This document shows, piece after piece, positions 31,335 through 39,173 of a DNA stretch of 64,000 nt (the first letter of the stretch is position 1; every line of letters begins with the position of its first letter). The notes under the pieces are model-generated. The model was not told the origin of the DNA and made no database searches. It saw only the letters and a program-made list of their open reading frames with translations. Made by a program: the position numbers and the translations under genes. This stretch comes from Leifsonia sp. SCN 70-46. GTDB taxonomy: Bacteria; Actinomycetota; Actinomycetes; Actinomycetales; Microbacteriaceae. The stretch covers positions 1,491,559 to 1,555,558 of the forward strand of contig MEFY01000002.1 in assembly GCA_001725325.1 (NCBI GenBank), written 5' to 3'.

Positions 31335-33710
31335 TTAGTCTGTTCTAGCTCTAACGGTGGAGTGCGCGTTTTCTTGTCCGTGCGTCCGTTGTGACACCTC
31401 GAGTTCTCGAAGTGCTGCGGTGAACTCGGCGAAGTTCGGCAGAGATCCGGTCAGGTTGCCATCGAGATCGAAAGTCCTTCTCATCGCTACCAAATCGACT
31501 CGAACATGATCGGAGTTGTCGCTGTCATCGAGTGCCAGTTCGAGTTCCCGGAGCAAGGCGCGGGCCCGCTTCTTGAGAACCCCGTCCGGGTGATCGCGTT
31601 CGAATCCCGCGATCACCCTTGCGAGGCGATTCTGGTTGCGATGAGTGTTCTCTGCACGCTCGGCGTTCTCTAGAGCCTCGCCGAGGAAGGCAAGCAGCGT
31701 CGTGAAGTTGCCCTCGATCTCGAGTCGTTCTTGGTCTGTCTTCGGGCGGCGAGATAGCGCGTCTAGGACTTCGCGCGCGAATCCGACTTTGTCGATGTGC
31801 GCGCCTTTGTATGCTTTTGAATACGACGTGGCGAGCGCATCCCACATTGAGCCCTTTGCTCGTGCAAGCGCCGCTCGAATTGCGTCTGCGGTCAGCTTCG
31901 ATAGTGCGAGATCGTCGAGTCCTTCGAAGGCACGCGCGTACTCTCGTGCCGCGTCGACGACGAGGCCGAGTGGGATCAGATCCTCGATTTCCTTGGGCGC
32001 AACCTCGCTTTCCACCTTGATCGGAGCGGCGGACGCCCATTCATCGAACTCGATAATGAAGTCGTCATCCAATAGCCGCCGTTTCTTGCTGAGCTTCTGC
32101 CGAAGTTCCGACGCTGCTCGCTTGCCCTCCGCATCGCCGTCGAGGACCGCCACGCATGGGGGCAGGGTTCCTCCCCGGCCCCTAGCCAGAAACACCATGT
32201 AGGGCAGCGAACTCGCGGATCCGGACGCCACGATTGTCACGTCATTCAAATCGAGTCCCAAAGCCTTGTCGCTCTCGCGCGACAGGTGGTTTGAAACCCC
32301 CGCAATCAGAACCTGATCCGCCAGTCCCTCGACGAACAGGTTCTTCCCGCCAATGAAGGCGGTTTCTGCGATTGTTGTTCCGAGCGAAGTGCGAAGCGGT
32401 TCATAGTGGTTCTGAGTCGCGTCCCTAATTATTCTGGTGCCTTCGTCTTCGGCTCCCTTGTCGAGAACGCGAATGCGTTGTCCGGCATTGCGGTCTATAA
32501 GGAATGGCGAATGGGTGACGTATATGACCTGATTCAACGCAGCCCCGGTCTCGGGGGTCGCGTAGTCCTGGATAACACGAAGCAGATCCTGCTGCCCGAG
32601 GCTTGAAAGGAAAGCATCGGGCTCATCGAGGAGCATGATTTCGCTGCGATCCACAGAGGCCCTGTGAGCCGTCAGCTGAACGAAATAGCTCAGGAAGTAG
32701 CGAAGGCCCTGACTTCTTTCATCGAACGAGTATGACGCTTTCGTCCTGTCTCGGATGACGAGTGCGAGCTCTCGTTCCCTCGCTTTGACCTGAATGTCGA
32801 AATTGGAATCCTGCCTCCACCAGCGATGAAAGTTGAGGTTCTCAGCGATCGCGACGTTCATCGCTCCCACTAGTCCCTCAATTTCGCCCTCTCGTTCGCC
32901 GTCGATTGCCGCCTCTAGCCGCGCGAAGCTTGAGGGATCGATTCGGGCCACGTCGACCAGCAACTTTCTTCCCAGCTCGAATTGCTCACGTCGCCTTTCT
33001 TCGGCCTCGGTGAGGTTCTCCGCAACGGCGGCTCTCCAAGCAGGAAAGAGGTTGGTGCCAAACTCTTCTGCCGTCGACCAGACAGAGCTCGCAACTGAGT
33101 TGAAAAGACCCGCCCGCTTGCGACGGGAGTGCAACGCGTTCGGGGCACGGCCGGCGAGTTCCGCGATGGACATGGTGTCCGGCATCGCCAAATGCGTGTC
33201 CAGTTTGAAGATGCGCGGGAAAGAGTCCAGCAGGGCGGTGAGCTGCTCAGCCTCAAGGGGCACGGGACCCGGGTTGGCAGATGTCACCAAGAAAGCCGCT
33301 GCAGCGCCGGGGTGGAAAAGCGTGAATTGAGCTCCCGTCTCGAACGACGGAACGATGCTCTGCAGTAGATCCAGTTCCTCGTCGGTCTCGGTCGTGAACG
33401 TCGCGCCGAATTCCGGGGATCGAATCTCATCGGTTTGAACCGAAAAGAACACGCTATAGCGGCAGAAATCCGAAGGATCTAAGTTTGTCCCGGTTACGGC
33501 GGACTCGATCGCATTGAGCAACTGGGTCTTACCGGCTTCGTTCGCCCCGATCACTGCTGTGACCTCGGGATCGATGTTCACCCGAACGAAGGGGTACCAG
33601 CCTTGAGTGACGTCCTCCCAGCTTTCCTCTTTGCTGGATTTGTGCCATTTTCGCTCGTAGTCGAAATTGAAGCTGCGGTAAAAGCGCACATGAACACGCT
33701 CGAGTTTCAC
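31335..33710 (-). CDS. OLD-family ATP-dependent nuclease
   Basis: A protein of 791 residues. The ATPase half shows Walker A at 55-62 (GANEAGKT), an ABC-type signature region, Walker B IMLLDEPDAFLSS and the H-loop VTHSPF. A C-terminal TOPRIM domain follows, with the Glu of NLFVEGLADQVLI and the acidic pair in AVLDGDAEGK. OLD proteins are DNA nucleases, many active in phage defence; GajA of Gabija has this fold. No GajB-type helicase, reverse transcriptase or other partner is adjacent. It is the last cargo gene before attR. Confidence 0.85.
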   Translation of the reverse strand: MKLERVHVRFYRSFNFDYERKWHKSSKEESWEDVTQGWYPFVRVNIDPEVTAVIGANEAGKTQLLNAIESAVTGTNLDPSDFCRYSVFFSVQTDEIRSPEFGATFTTETDEELDLLQSIVPSFETGAQFTLFHPGAAAAFLVTSANPGPVPLEAEQLTALLDSFPRIFKLDTHLAMPDTMSIAELAGRAPNALHSRRKRAGLFNSVASSVWSTAEEFGTNLFPAWRAAVAENLTEAEERRREQFELGRKLLVDVARIDPSSFARLEAAIDGEREGEIEGLVGAMNVAIAENLNFHRWWRQDSNFDIQVKARERELALVIRDRTKASYSFDERSQGLRYFLSYFVQLTAHRASVDRSEIMLLDEPDAFLSSLGQQDLLRVIQDYATPETGAALNQVIYVTHSPFLIDRNAGQRIRVLDKGAEDEGTRIIRDATQNHYEPLRTSLGTTIAETAFIGGKNLFVEGLADQVLIAGVSNHLSRESDKALGLDLNDVTIVASGSASSLPYMVFLARGRGGTLPPCVAVLDGDAEGKRAASELRQKLSKKRRLLDDDFIIEFDEWASAAPIKVESEVAPKEIEDLIPLGLVVDAAREYARAFEGLDDLALSKLTADAIRAALARAKGSMWDALATSYSKAYKGAHIDKVGFAREVLDALSRRPKTDQERLEIEGNFTTLLAFLGEALENAERAENTHRNQNRLARVIAGFERDHPDGVLKKRARALLRELELALDDSDNSDHVRVDLVAMRRTFDLDGNLTGSLPNFAEFTAALRELEVSQRTHGQENAHSTVRARTD

Positions 33711-33782
33711 GTGGGACCTCTATTCGGGAACTAGATGTTTGTTCACTATCCCACGTTCGGCCGACAGTGACTCCAGTCGGAG

Positions 33783-33803
33783 AGTCATGATTTAGTCATG
33801 ACT
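33783..33803. repeat. candidate integrase arm-type site near attR
   Basis: AGTCATGA twice with an 11-bp period. It shares 19 bp with 3570-3588. A further pair of TCATCAC with a 10-bp period follows at about 33820-33837. Together they suggest several protein-binding sites next to attR. Confidence 0.5.
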
Positions 33804-33928
33804 GCGAGTACTGGGGAACTCATCACAAGTCATCACCCTGACGCCCGCCAACTGAAACTCCCCAGGAAACAGGCGGAAGTGAGCCAACACGAGATCACAT
33901 GGCACGCTGGGAAAAGTCTTGAGGCACT

Positions 33929-33967
33929 TCAGTGGGTTCCGGGTTCAAGTCCCGGGGGGTGTACCAA
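33929..33967. repeat. attR: copy of the tRNA-Lys 3' end
   Basis: A perfect 39-bp match to 3477-3515. The rest of the tRNA is missing (upstream bases differ), so this is not a second tRNA gene. Confidence 0.9.
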
Positions 33968-33982
33968 CTAGGCAGTGAAGAC

Positions 33983-34013
33983 AAGGGTTCCGCTCGATAG
34001 AGCGGGGCCCTTT
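33983..34013 (+). terminator. second, diverged copy of the tRNA terminator
   Basis: A hairpin with the stem AAGGGTTCCGCTC against GAGCGGGGCCCTT (G-U pairs) and then TTCT. It matches the terminator at 3529 in position and most bases, so similarity between the two junctions continues beyond the att core. Confidence 0.75.
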
Positions 34014-34047
34014 CTCTGTGGAGTCGCGAGAGCGGCGAGGCCGATGC

Positions 34048-34464
34048 TCAGGCCGGCAGCAGTTCGGCGAGCAGGTTCTCGATGCGGGCCCTGATGTCGT
34101 CGCGGATCGGACGGACCTCGTCGATGCTCTTGCCCTTCGGGTCGGCCAGCTCCCAGTCCTCGTAGCGCTTGCCGGGGAAGATCGGGCAGACGTCGCCGCA
34201 GCCCATCGTGATGACGACGTCGGAGTCGCGCACCTGCTCGGTGGTCATGAGCTGCGGAACGCCCTGGGAGATGTCGATGCCCTCCTCGGCCATCGCCTGG
34301 ATCGCGATCGGGTTGATCTCGTCGCCGGGCTCGGAGCCTCCGGAGCGGACCTCGACGGCACCGCCGGAGAGGGCCTTCATGTATCCGGCCGCCATCTGGG
34401 AGCGGCCGGCGTTGTGGATGCAGACGAACAGGACTACGGGCTTCTCGGTCATACCGAAAAGCAT
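34048..34464 (-). CDS. arsC: arsenate reductase ArsC, second cluster
   Basis: A 138-residue reductase identical to the 4257 product except at two residues. C15 and R21 form the P-loop and MGCGDVC follows. As in copy 1, its ATG (34464) lies inside a CATAGA-N6-TCTATG operator. Here the longer ArsC that follows in cluster 1 is missing, and the att-proximal terminator comes straight after the gene. Confidence 0.9.
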   Translation of the reverse strand: MLFGMTEKPVVLFVCIHNAGRSQMAAGYMKALSGGAVEVRSGGSEPGDEINPIAIQAMAEEGIDISQGVPQLMTTEQVRDSDVVITMGCGDVCPIFPGKRYEDWELADPKGKSIDEVRPIRDDIRARIENLLAELLPA

Positions 34465-34479
34465 AGACAATCATCTATG
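34462..34479. promoter_or_regulatory. ArsR-type operator upstream of arsC (second cluster)
   Basis: CATAGA-N6-TCTATG with conserved arms and a changed spacer compared with 4671-4688. Conservation of the arms alone supports function. Confidence 0.7.
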
Positions 34480-34505
34480 GGTTAAGCCAGCCCAGCCGGA
34501 GGAGT

Positions 34506-35447
34506 TCACGCAGCGTTCAGAACGCCCAACTCCGCCAGGAGCCCGCGGACTCGGGCGTCGATGTCGTCGCGGACCTTCCGGACTCCCGCCATGTCGAGGC
34601 CGGCCGGATCGGGGAGTTCCCAGTCGAGGTACCGGCGGCCGGGGTAGATCGGGCAGGCGTCGCCGCATCCCATCGTGATGACGTAGTCCGCGGCGCGCAC
34701 GACCTCGTCGGTGAGGGGCTTGGGGTATTCGCCGCCGACGGGGATGCCGATCTCGTCCAGGGCGGTGACGATCTTCGGGTTGATCGCCCCGGCGGGTTCC
34801 GAACCCGCGGTGAGGACGCGGACGCGGTCGCCTGCGAGGGAGCGGAGTATTCCGGCGGCGAGCTGGGAGCGGCCGGCGTTCTGCACGCACACGAACAGCA
34901 CGTCCGGAACGGTGTCGGTGAGGAGCCCGTCGGCCCGGGCGAGCGCGCGCAGGCGATCGGCGGCGAAGCGCGCTGTGAGCGAGGGGAGGTAGCGGGTGAT
35001 GCGGGCGCGGTCGGCGAGGAGCTCGTAGCTGCCGCGCACATACTCGGTGATCGTCTCGGGGGAGAAGGTGCCGGCGAATCGGGTGGCAAGGTCGGTGGCG
35101 ATGCGGGCGAGCACCGCGGGAGCGACGGTCGCGGCGACGGGGTCGGCGTGCACGGAGTCGAAGACCTCTCCGACGCGGGACGGGACGACGGAGTACCAGA
35201 CCTGCCGGCCCTCCTGGGCTCGCTCGAGCAGACCCTCGGCGGTCATGAGCCGCAGGTGGTGTGAGACGGTGGGCTGGGTCAGTCCCAATTGGTCGGCGAG
35301 CTCCGTGACGGGGCGGCGCCCTGCGGGTGCGTCCACGATGAGGCCGAGGATCTGCACCCGGGTGGGGTCGGCCATGGCCTTGAGGTTGCGGGCGATCTGC
35401 TCGGCCTCGGCGCGGCCGATGGGGAGCGACGCATCCGCAGGACTCAT
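34506..35447 (-). CDS. ArsR-ArsC fusion, second cluster
   Basis: A 313-residue homologue of the fusion at 4714 with a slightly longer N terminus (MSPADASLPIGR). The domains are the same: ArsR HTH, helical linker, and ArsC with FVCVQNAGRSQ and MGCGDAC. I chose ATG 35447 because it falls in the operator just as in copy 1; the upstream ATG at 35528 would run into the permease gene. It is the third gene of arsO-permease-arsRC. Confidence 0.88.
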   Translation of the reverse strand: MSPADASLPIGRAEAEQIARNLKAMADPTRVQILGLIVDAPAGRRPVTELADQLGLTQPTVSHHLRLMTAEGLLERAQEGRQVWYSVVPSRVGEVFDSVHADPVAATVAPAVLARIATDLATRFAGTFSPETITEYVRGSYELLADRARITRYLPSLTARFAADRLRALARADGLLTDTVPDVLFVCVQNAGRSQLAAGILRSLAGDRVRVLTAGSEPAGAINPKIVTALDEIGIPVGGEYPKPLTDEVVRAADYVITMGCGDACPIYPGRRYLDWELPDPAGLDMAGVRKVRDDIDARVRGLLAELGVLNAA

Positions 35448-35462
35448 AGATCGAAGTCTATG
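35445..35462. promoter_or_regulatory. ArsR-type operator upstream of arsRC (second cluster)
   Basis: CATAGA-N6-TCTATG. It overlaps both the arsRC start codon and the TAG stop of the upstream permease gene, so the permease was inserted exactly against the operator. Confidence 0.7.
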
Positions 35463-36711
35463 CGACGGGCTTCCTGAAGCGGAGGCGCAGGGCCCGGTAG
35501 CCGACCCCGACGGCCACCACGGCCACACCCCCGGCGATCGACGTCCAGGGGAGAGTCGCGACCAGCACCACGCACATCCCCGCCCCGATGACGAACAGCG
35601 CGCGCGGGTACAGAGCCCTGCCCTGGCTGAATGCGGACAGGTTGGCGATCAGGTAGTAGAGGAGGACTCCGAACGATGAGAAGCCGATCGCTCCCCGGAG
35701 GTCTGCGATGAGGATGACGAGCGAGACGACCACGGCCAGAACCACTTCCGCGCGGTGTGGCACGGCGAAGCGGGGGTGGACGGCTGACAGCCATCGCGGC
35801 AGGTCGTCCTCCCGTGCCATGGCGAGGGTGGTGCGTCCGATGCCGGCGATGAGGGCGAGAAGGGCACCGAGCGACGCGAGAGCTGCGCCGACCGACAGCA
35901 CGGGAACCATCCACGCCCAGCCGTCCGGGACCGCCGCCCGCAGAGGAGTGCCGGACGAGGCAATACCTTCCGGCCCGAGAGCTACGAGCAAGGCAATGGC
36001 GATAGCCAGGTAGACGGCGACGGTGATGATGAGGGCGATGATGATCGCCCTGGGGATCGTGCGGGCAGGGTCGCGGACCTCCTCGCCCATGGTGGCGACG
36101 CGGGCGTATCCGGCGAACGCGAAGAACAGCAGGCCCGCCGACTGCAGGATCCCGTACGGCCCCTCGGCGAGCAGGTGCGACTGGAGGAACCCGACGTCGA
36201 CGCTCGGGCTGGATGACCCGATCGCGACGAGGGCGGCGGCGATCACGGCCAGCACGAGAACGACGATGACCCGTGTGAGCCGAGCGGTGCGGGTGACGCC
36301 GCGGTAGTTGACCGCGGCGAGGGTCGCTACCGCCGCAATCGCGACGGGTCTCTCCCAGCCTGCTGGGGCCACGTAGCTGGCGAAGGTCAGGGCCATCGCG
36401 GCGCAGCTGGCGGTCTTGCCGATGACGAAGCTCCATCCGGCCAAGAACCCCCACCACGGACCGAGTTGGGCCCGCCCGTAGGCGTAGGTTCCGCCGGACG
36501 TGGGGTAGGTCGCCGCGAGCTGGGCTGACGCGAGCGCGTTGCATGCGGCGACCGCGGCGGCCACGAGGAGGCCGATGAGCAGTCCGCTGCCTGCGGCCTG
36601 CGCTGCGGGGGTGAAGGCGGCGAACACGCCGGCGCCGATCATGGAGCCCAGGCCGATGAAGACGGCGTCAGCTGTTCCGAGCTTGCGAGCGAGCGGTGCG
36701 CTGACTGTCAT
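35458..36711 (-). CDS. APC-superfamily amino acid permease inside ars cluster 2
   Basis: A transporter of 417 residues with about 12 helices, starting from ATG 36711 (MTVSAPLARKLG). The family motifs GLGSMIGAGVFAAFTPAAQAAG and YPTSGGTYAYGRAQLGPWWGFLAGW identify an APC permease. It stands between arsO and arsRC and is absent at this place in cluster 1. Possible roles are uptake of an amino acid needed for thiol synthesis or transport of an amino-acid-like arsenical such as arsinothricin; both are inference. Confidence 0.85.
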   Translation of the reverse strand: MTVSAPLARKLGTADAVFIGLGSMIGAGVFAAFTPAAQAAGSGLLIGLLVAAAVAACNALASAQLAATYPTSGGTYAYGRAQLGPWWGFLAGWSFVIGKTASCAAMALTFASYVAPAGWERPVAIAAVATLAAVNYRGVTRTARLTRVIVVLVLAVIAAALVAIGSSSPSVDVGFLQSHLLAEGPYGILQSAGLLFFAFAGYARVATMGEEVRDPARTIPRAIIIALIITVAVYLAIAIALLVALGPEGIASSGTPLRAAVPDGWAWMVPVLSVGAALASLGALLALIAGIGRTTLAMAREDDLPRWLSAVHPRFAVPHRAEVVLAVVVSLVILIADLRGAIGFSSFGVLLYYLIANLSAFSQGRALYPRALFVIGAGMCVVLVATLPWTSIAGGVAVVAVGVGYRALRLRFRKPVA

Positions 36712-36751
36712 GTGCGCAGGATAGAGGTGCCCGGTGTCGCGCAGGTGCTGG

Positions 36752-38065
36752 TCAAGAGCAGCAGGATGATGCGCTGCTGTCCGTGGAGCAGACGCCGGTC
36801 GCGGGCAGCACGAGCTCCACATTCGTGGCGGCGGCCATGTCTCCGGCGAGGTAGGCCGTGATGGAGCGGACCTGCTCGTAGCCCGTGGCGAGCAGGAACG
36901 TCGGGGCGCGCCCGTAGGACTTCATGCCGGCGATGAAGAAGTTCGGCTCGGGCTGCTGCAGCTCGGTGAAGCTGTGGGGTTCGACGGTGCCGCAGCTGTG
37001 CAGGTTCGGGTCGATCAGCGGCGCGAGCTTGACGGGGGCTTCGACGATGTCGTCGAGGCTGAGGCGGATCTCGCGGAGGATCGACAGGTCTGGCCTGAAC
37101 CCGGTCGCGTTCACGATCAGGTCCGTGGTCAGGGTCTCGACGTTGCCCGCCCGCAGCCCGGTGACCTCGACCTGGTTGCCGTTCTTGGTGAGGCCGATGA
37201 TCTCGAGCTGGTCAATGACGGTGATGACGCCGAAGTCGATGAGCTTCTGCACCTTCGCCCCTAGCGATGAGCGCCCCGACAGCTCGTCGTCGTCCGCGGT
37301 GAAGACGCGCACGGCCTTCTTGTTGCGGATCACCCACGACACCGTCGTCGACGGGGAGGTCTGGATGAGCGTCGACAGGTTGATGAGGGTGTTCGCGGCC
37401 GAGTGGCCGGCGCCGACGACGGTGATGTGCCTTCCCGCGAACCGCGCCCGGTCGGCGCCGAGGATGTCGGGCAGGGCGGGGGTGACGTGGTCGGCGACCG
37501 TCTCGAGGCCGAGGGGGTCGAGGCCGTTCGAGCCGAGCGAGTTCGTCGTCCGATAGGTGCCGGATGCGTCGATCACCGCACGAGCCGTCACCTCGGTGGT
37601 CCTGCCGCTCTCGGTGATGCGCAGTGCGAACGGAGTCTCGGCGCGGCCGGTGGATCGGGTGCGGTCCATGCCCTGGCGCGTCACCGCGGCCACGGCAGCG
37701 CCGGTGCGGACGTGCGGGGCGATCTGCGGCAGCGCGGCGAGCGGGGCCAGGTACTGCTCGACGAGCTTGGCACCGGAGGGTGCTGTGTCCCGGTAGCGGG
37801 GCTCGGTCCAGCCGGCGGCCTCGAGCAGACGACGGGCCGCGGGGTCGATGAGGTGCTTCCACGGCGAGAACAGCCGGATGTGGCCCCACGAGCGCATGCT
37901 GTCCGCGATCGTGTCGCCAGCTTCGTAGACGACGAAGTCCACGCCCCGCTCGGCCAGGTTCGCGGCCGCCGCCAACCCGATGGGTCCGGCGCCGATGATC
38001 GCGACGGGCAGGCCGTCGAGACGGCTGTCACGCACGACCGGTGCGGTGAGGTCGATCAACGTCAT
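36752..38065 (-). CDS. arsO: ArsO-type FAD-dependent monooxygenase, second cluster
   Basis: A 437-residue homologue of the 5666 product, the same length and with scattered substitutions. It keeps the two nucleotide-binding motifs (AIIGAGPIGLAAAANL and VVGAGHSAANTL), NATGFRPD and the C-terminal SASSCCS. It is divergent from arsR across the same two-operator region. The substrate is unknown, as for copy 1. Confidence 0.85.
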   Translation of the reverse strand: MTLIDLTAPVVRDSRLDGLPVAIIGAGPIGLAAAANLAERGVDFVVYEAGDTIADSMRSWGHIRLFSPWKHLIDPAARRLLEAAGWTEPRYRDTAPSGAKLVEQYLAPLAALPQIAPHVRTGAAVAAVTRQGMDRTRSTGRAETPFALRITESGRTTEVTARAVIDASGTYRTTNSLGSNGLDPLGLETVADHVTPALPDILGADRARFAGRHITVVGAGHSAANTLINLSTLIQTSPSTTVSWVIRNKKAVRVFTADDDELSGRSSLGAKVQKLIDFGVITVIDQLEIIGLTKNGNQVEVTGLRAGNVETLTTDLIVNATGFRPDLSILREIRLSLDDIVEAPVKLAPLIDPNLHSCGTVEPHSFTELQQPEPNFFIAGMKSYGRAPTFLLATGYEQVRSITAYLAGDMAAATNVELVLPATGVCSTDSSASSCCS

Positions 38066-38079
38066 AGTGTCATCCCTTA

Positions 38080-38097
38080 CATCGACGAACTTCGATG
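38080..38097. promoter_or_regulatory. ArsR-type operator on the arsO side (second cluster)
   Basis: CATCGA-N6-TCGATG, identical to 6994-7011. Confidence 0.65.
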
Positions 38098-38116
38098 AAC
38101 CGAGTATGGGCGAATA

Positions 38117-38145
38117 TATTGATGAATGTCAATATTCGCTATGGT
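38117..38145 (+). promoter_or_regulatory. arsR promoter with operator (second cluster)
   Basis: TATTGA-N6-TCAATA (38117-38134), then TATGGT (38140-38145) ending 6 nt before the arsR ATG. The layout is the same as at 7031-7059. Confidence 0.65.
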
Positions 38146-38151
38146 GGATGT

Positions 38152-38502
38152 ATGAGCACCATGACCCTGCTGCCCGTCCTCGACGCGGCGGCCTGCTGCG
38201 CCCCGCTGACCCGCGACCCGATGACCCAGTCGCAGGCTGACGACCTCTCCAAGTCGCTGAAAGCCCTGGCGGATCCGGCACGGTTGCGCCTCATCTCGAT
38301 CATCGCCGCCTCCGAAGGCCAGGAGGCCTGCGTGTGCGACCTCACCGAGCCTCTCGACATCGCCCAACCCACGGTCTCTCACCACCTGAAGGTTCTCACC
38401 GAGGCCGGATTCGTGACCCGCTCCAAGCGCGGGACGTGGGCGTACTACACGCTTGTCCCCGGGGCGCTCGACTCTCTCTCGCGCGTGCTCGCGACCGCAT
38501 GA
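38152..38502 (+). CDS. arsR: ArsR arsenite-responsive repressor, second cluster
   Basis: A 116-residue repressor that differs from the 7066 product at three positions. Cysteines 15, 16, 60 and 62 are kept, so it has the actinobacterial C15/C16/third-Cys arsenite site. ATG 38152 fits the leaderless promoter; an upstream start at 38095 would cross the operator. The two ArsR copies must recognise the same sites and can cross-regulate both clusters. Confidence 0.92.
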   Translation: MSTMTLLPVLDAAACCAPLTRDPMTQSQADDLSKSLKALADPARLRLISIIAASEGQEACVCDLTEPLDIAQPTVSHHLKVLTEAGFVTRSKRGTWAYYTLVPGALDSLSRVLATA

Positions 38503-39173
38503 ACCTCGTCCGCCGCCTCGGTGCGGAACTGATCGGCAGCGCGCTGCTCGCGGCCCTCGTCATCGGCTCCGGCATCGCCGCCCAACGACTCTCGCCGACC
38601 GACACCGGCCTGCAGCTGCTCGAGAACGCGTTCGCCACCGCGTTGGGCCTGCCGGTGCTGATCCTGATCTTCGGACCGGTCAGCGGCGCCCACTTCAACC
38701 CCGTGGTCTCGCTCGTCGACTCCCTCAGCGGGCGGCGGGCATGGCGGGACACCGCCCTCTACATCCCCACCCAGGTGCTCGGCTGCATCGCAGGCGCCAT
38801 CCTCGCCAACATCATGTTCGCCAGCACCGCCGTGACCATCAGCACCACCGACCGGCTGACGCCGGCGACGTTCCTCTCCGAGATCGTCGCCACCGCAGGT
38901 CTCATCCTGGTGATCTTCGTGCTCGCCCGTACCGACCGCGCCCGGCTCACCCCGGCTGCGGTGGGCGCGTACATCGGCGCGGCCTACTTCTTCACCAGCT
39001 CCGCGAGCTTCGCCAACCCGGCCATCACCATCGGTCGCATCTTCTCCGACACGTTCGCCGGCATCGCACCCGCCTCCGCACCCGGCTTCATCGCCGCTCA
39101 GCTCGTCGGCGCCGGCGTCGGGTTCGCGGTGATCCGGTTCCTGTACCCGGCTGAGCGCCTCACCACGTCGTGA
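38499..39173 (+). CDS. aqpS: aquaglyceroporin of ars operon, second cluster
   Basis: A 224-residue MIP channel similar to the 7413 product, with HFNPVVSL and FANPAIT at the two pore halves. Here the start is ATG instead of GTG, still overlapping the arsR stop. It is followed by an MFS gene with a GTGA overlap, whereas cluster 1 has the convergent GNAT gene. Likely arsenite exit. Confidence 0.88.
   Translation: MNLVRRLGAELIGSALLAALVIGSGIAAQRLSPTDTGLQLLENAFATALGLPVLILIFGPVSGAHFNPVVSLVDSLSGRRAWRDTALYIPTQVLGCIAGAILANIMFASTAVTISTTDRLTPATFLSEIVATAGLILVIFVLARTDRARLTPAAVGAYIGAAYFFTSSASFANPAITIGRIFSDTFAGIAPASAPGFIAAQLVGAGVGFAVIRFLYPAERLTTS

Noticed and set aside
31335-33710. Gabija system (GajA plus GajB)
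   Set aside because: The GajA-like OLD protein has no UvrD-type helicase beside it on either side.
33901-33967. Second tRNA-Lys gene
   Set aside because: Only the 3' 39 bp match; the 5' acceptor strand, D arm and anticodon are absent, so this is an att copy.
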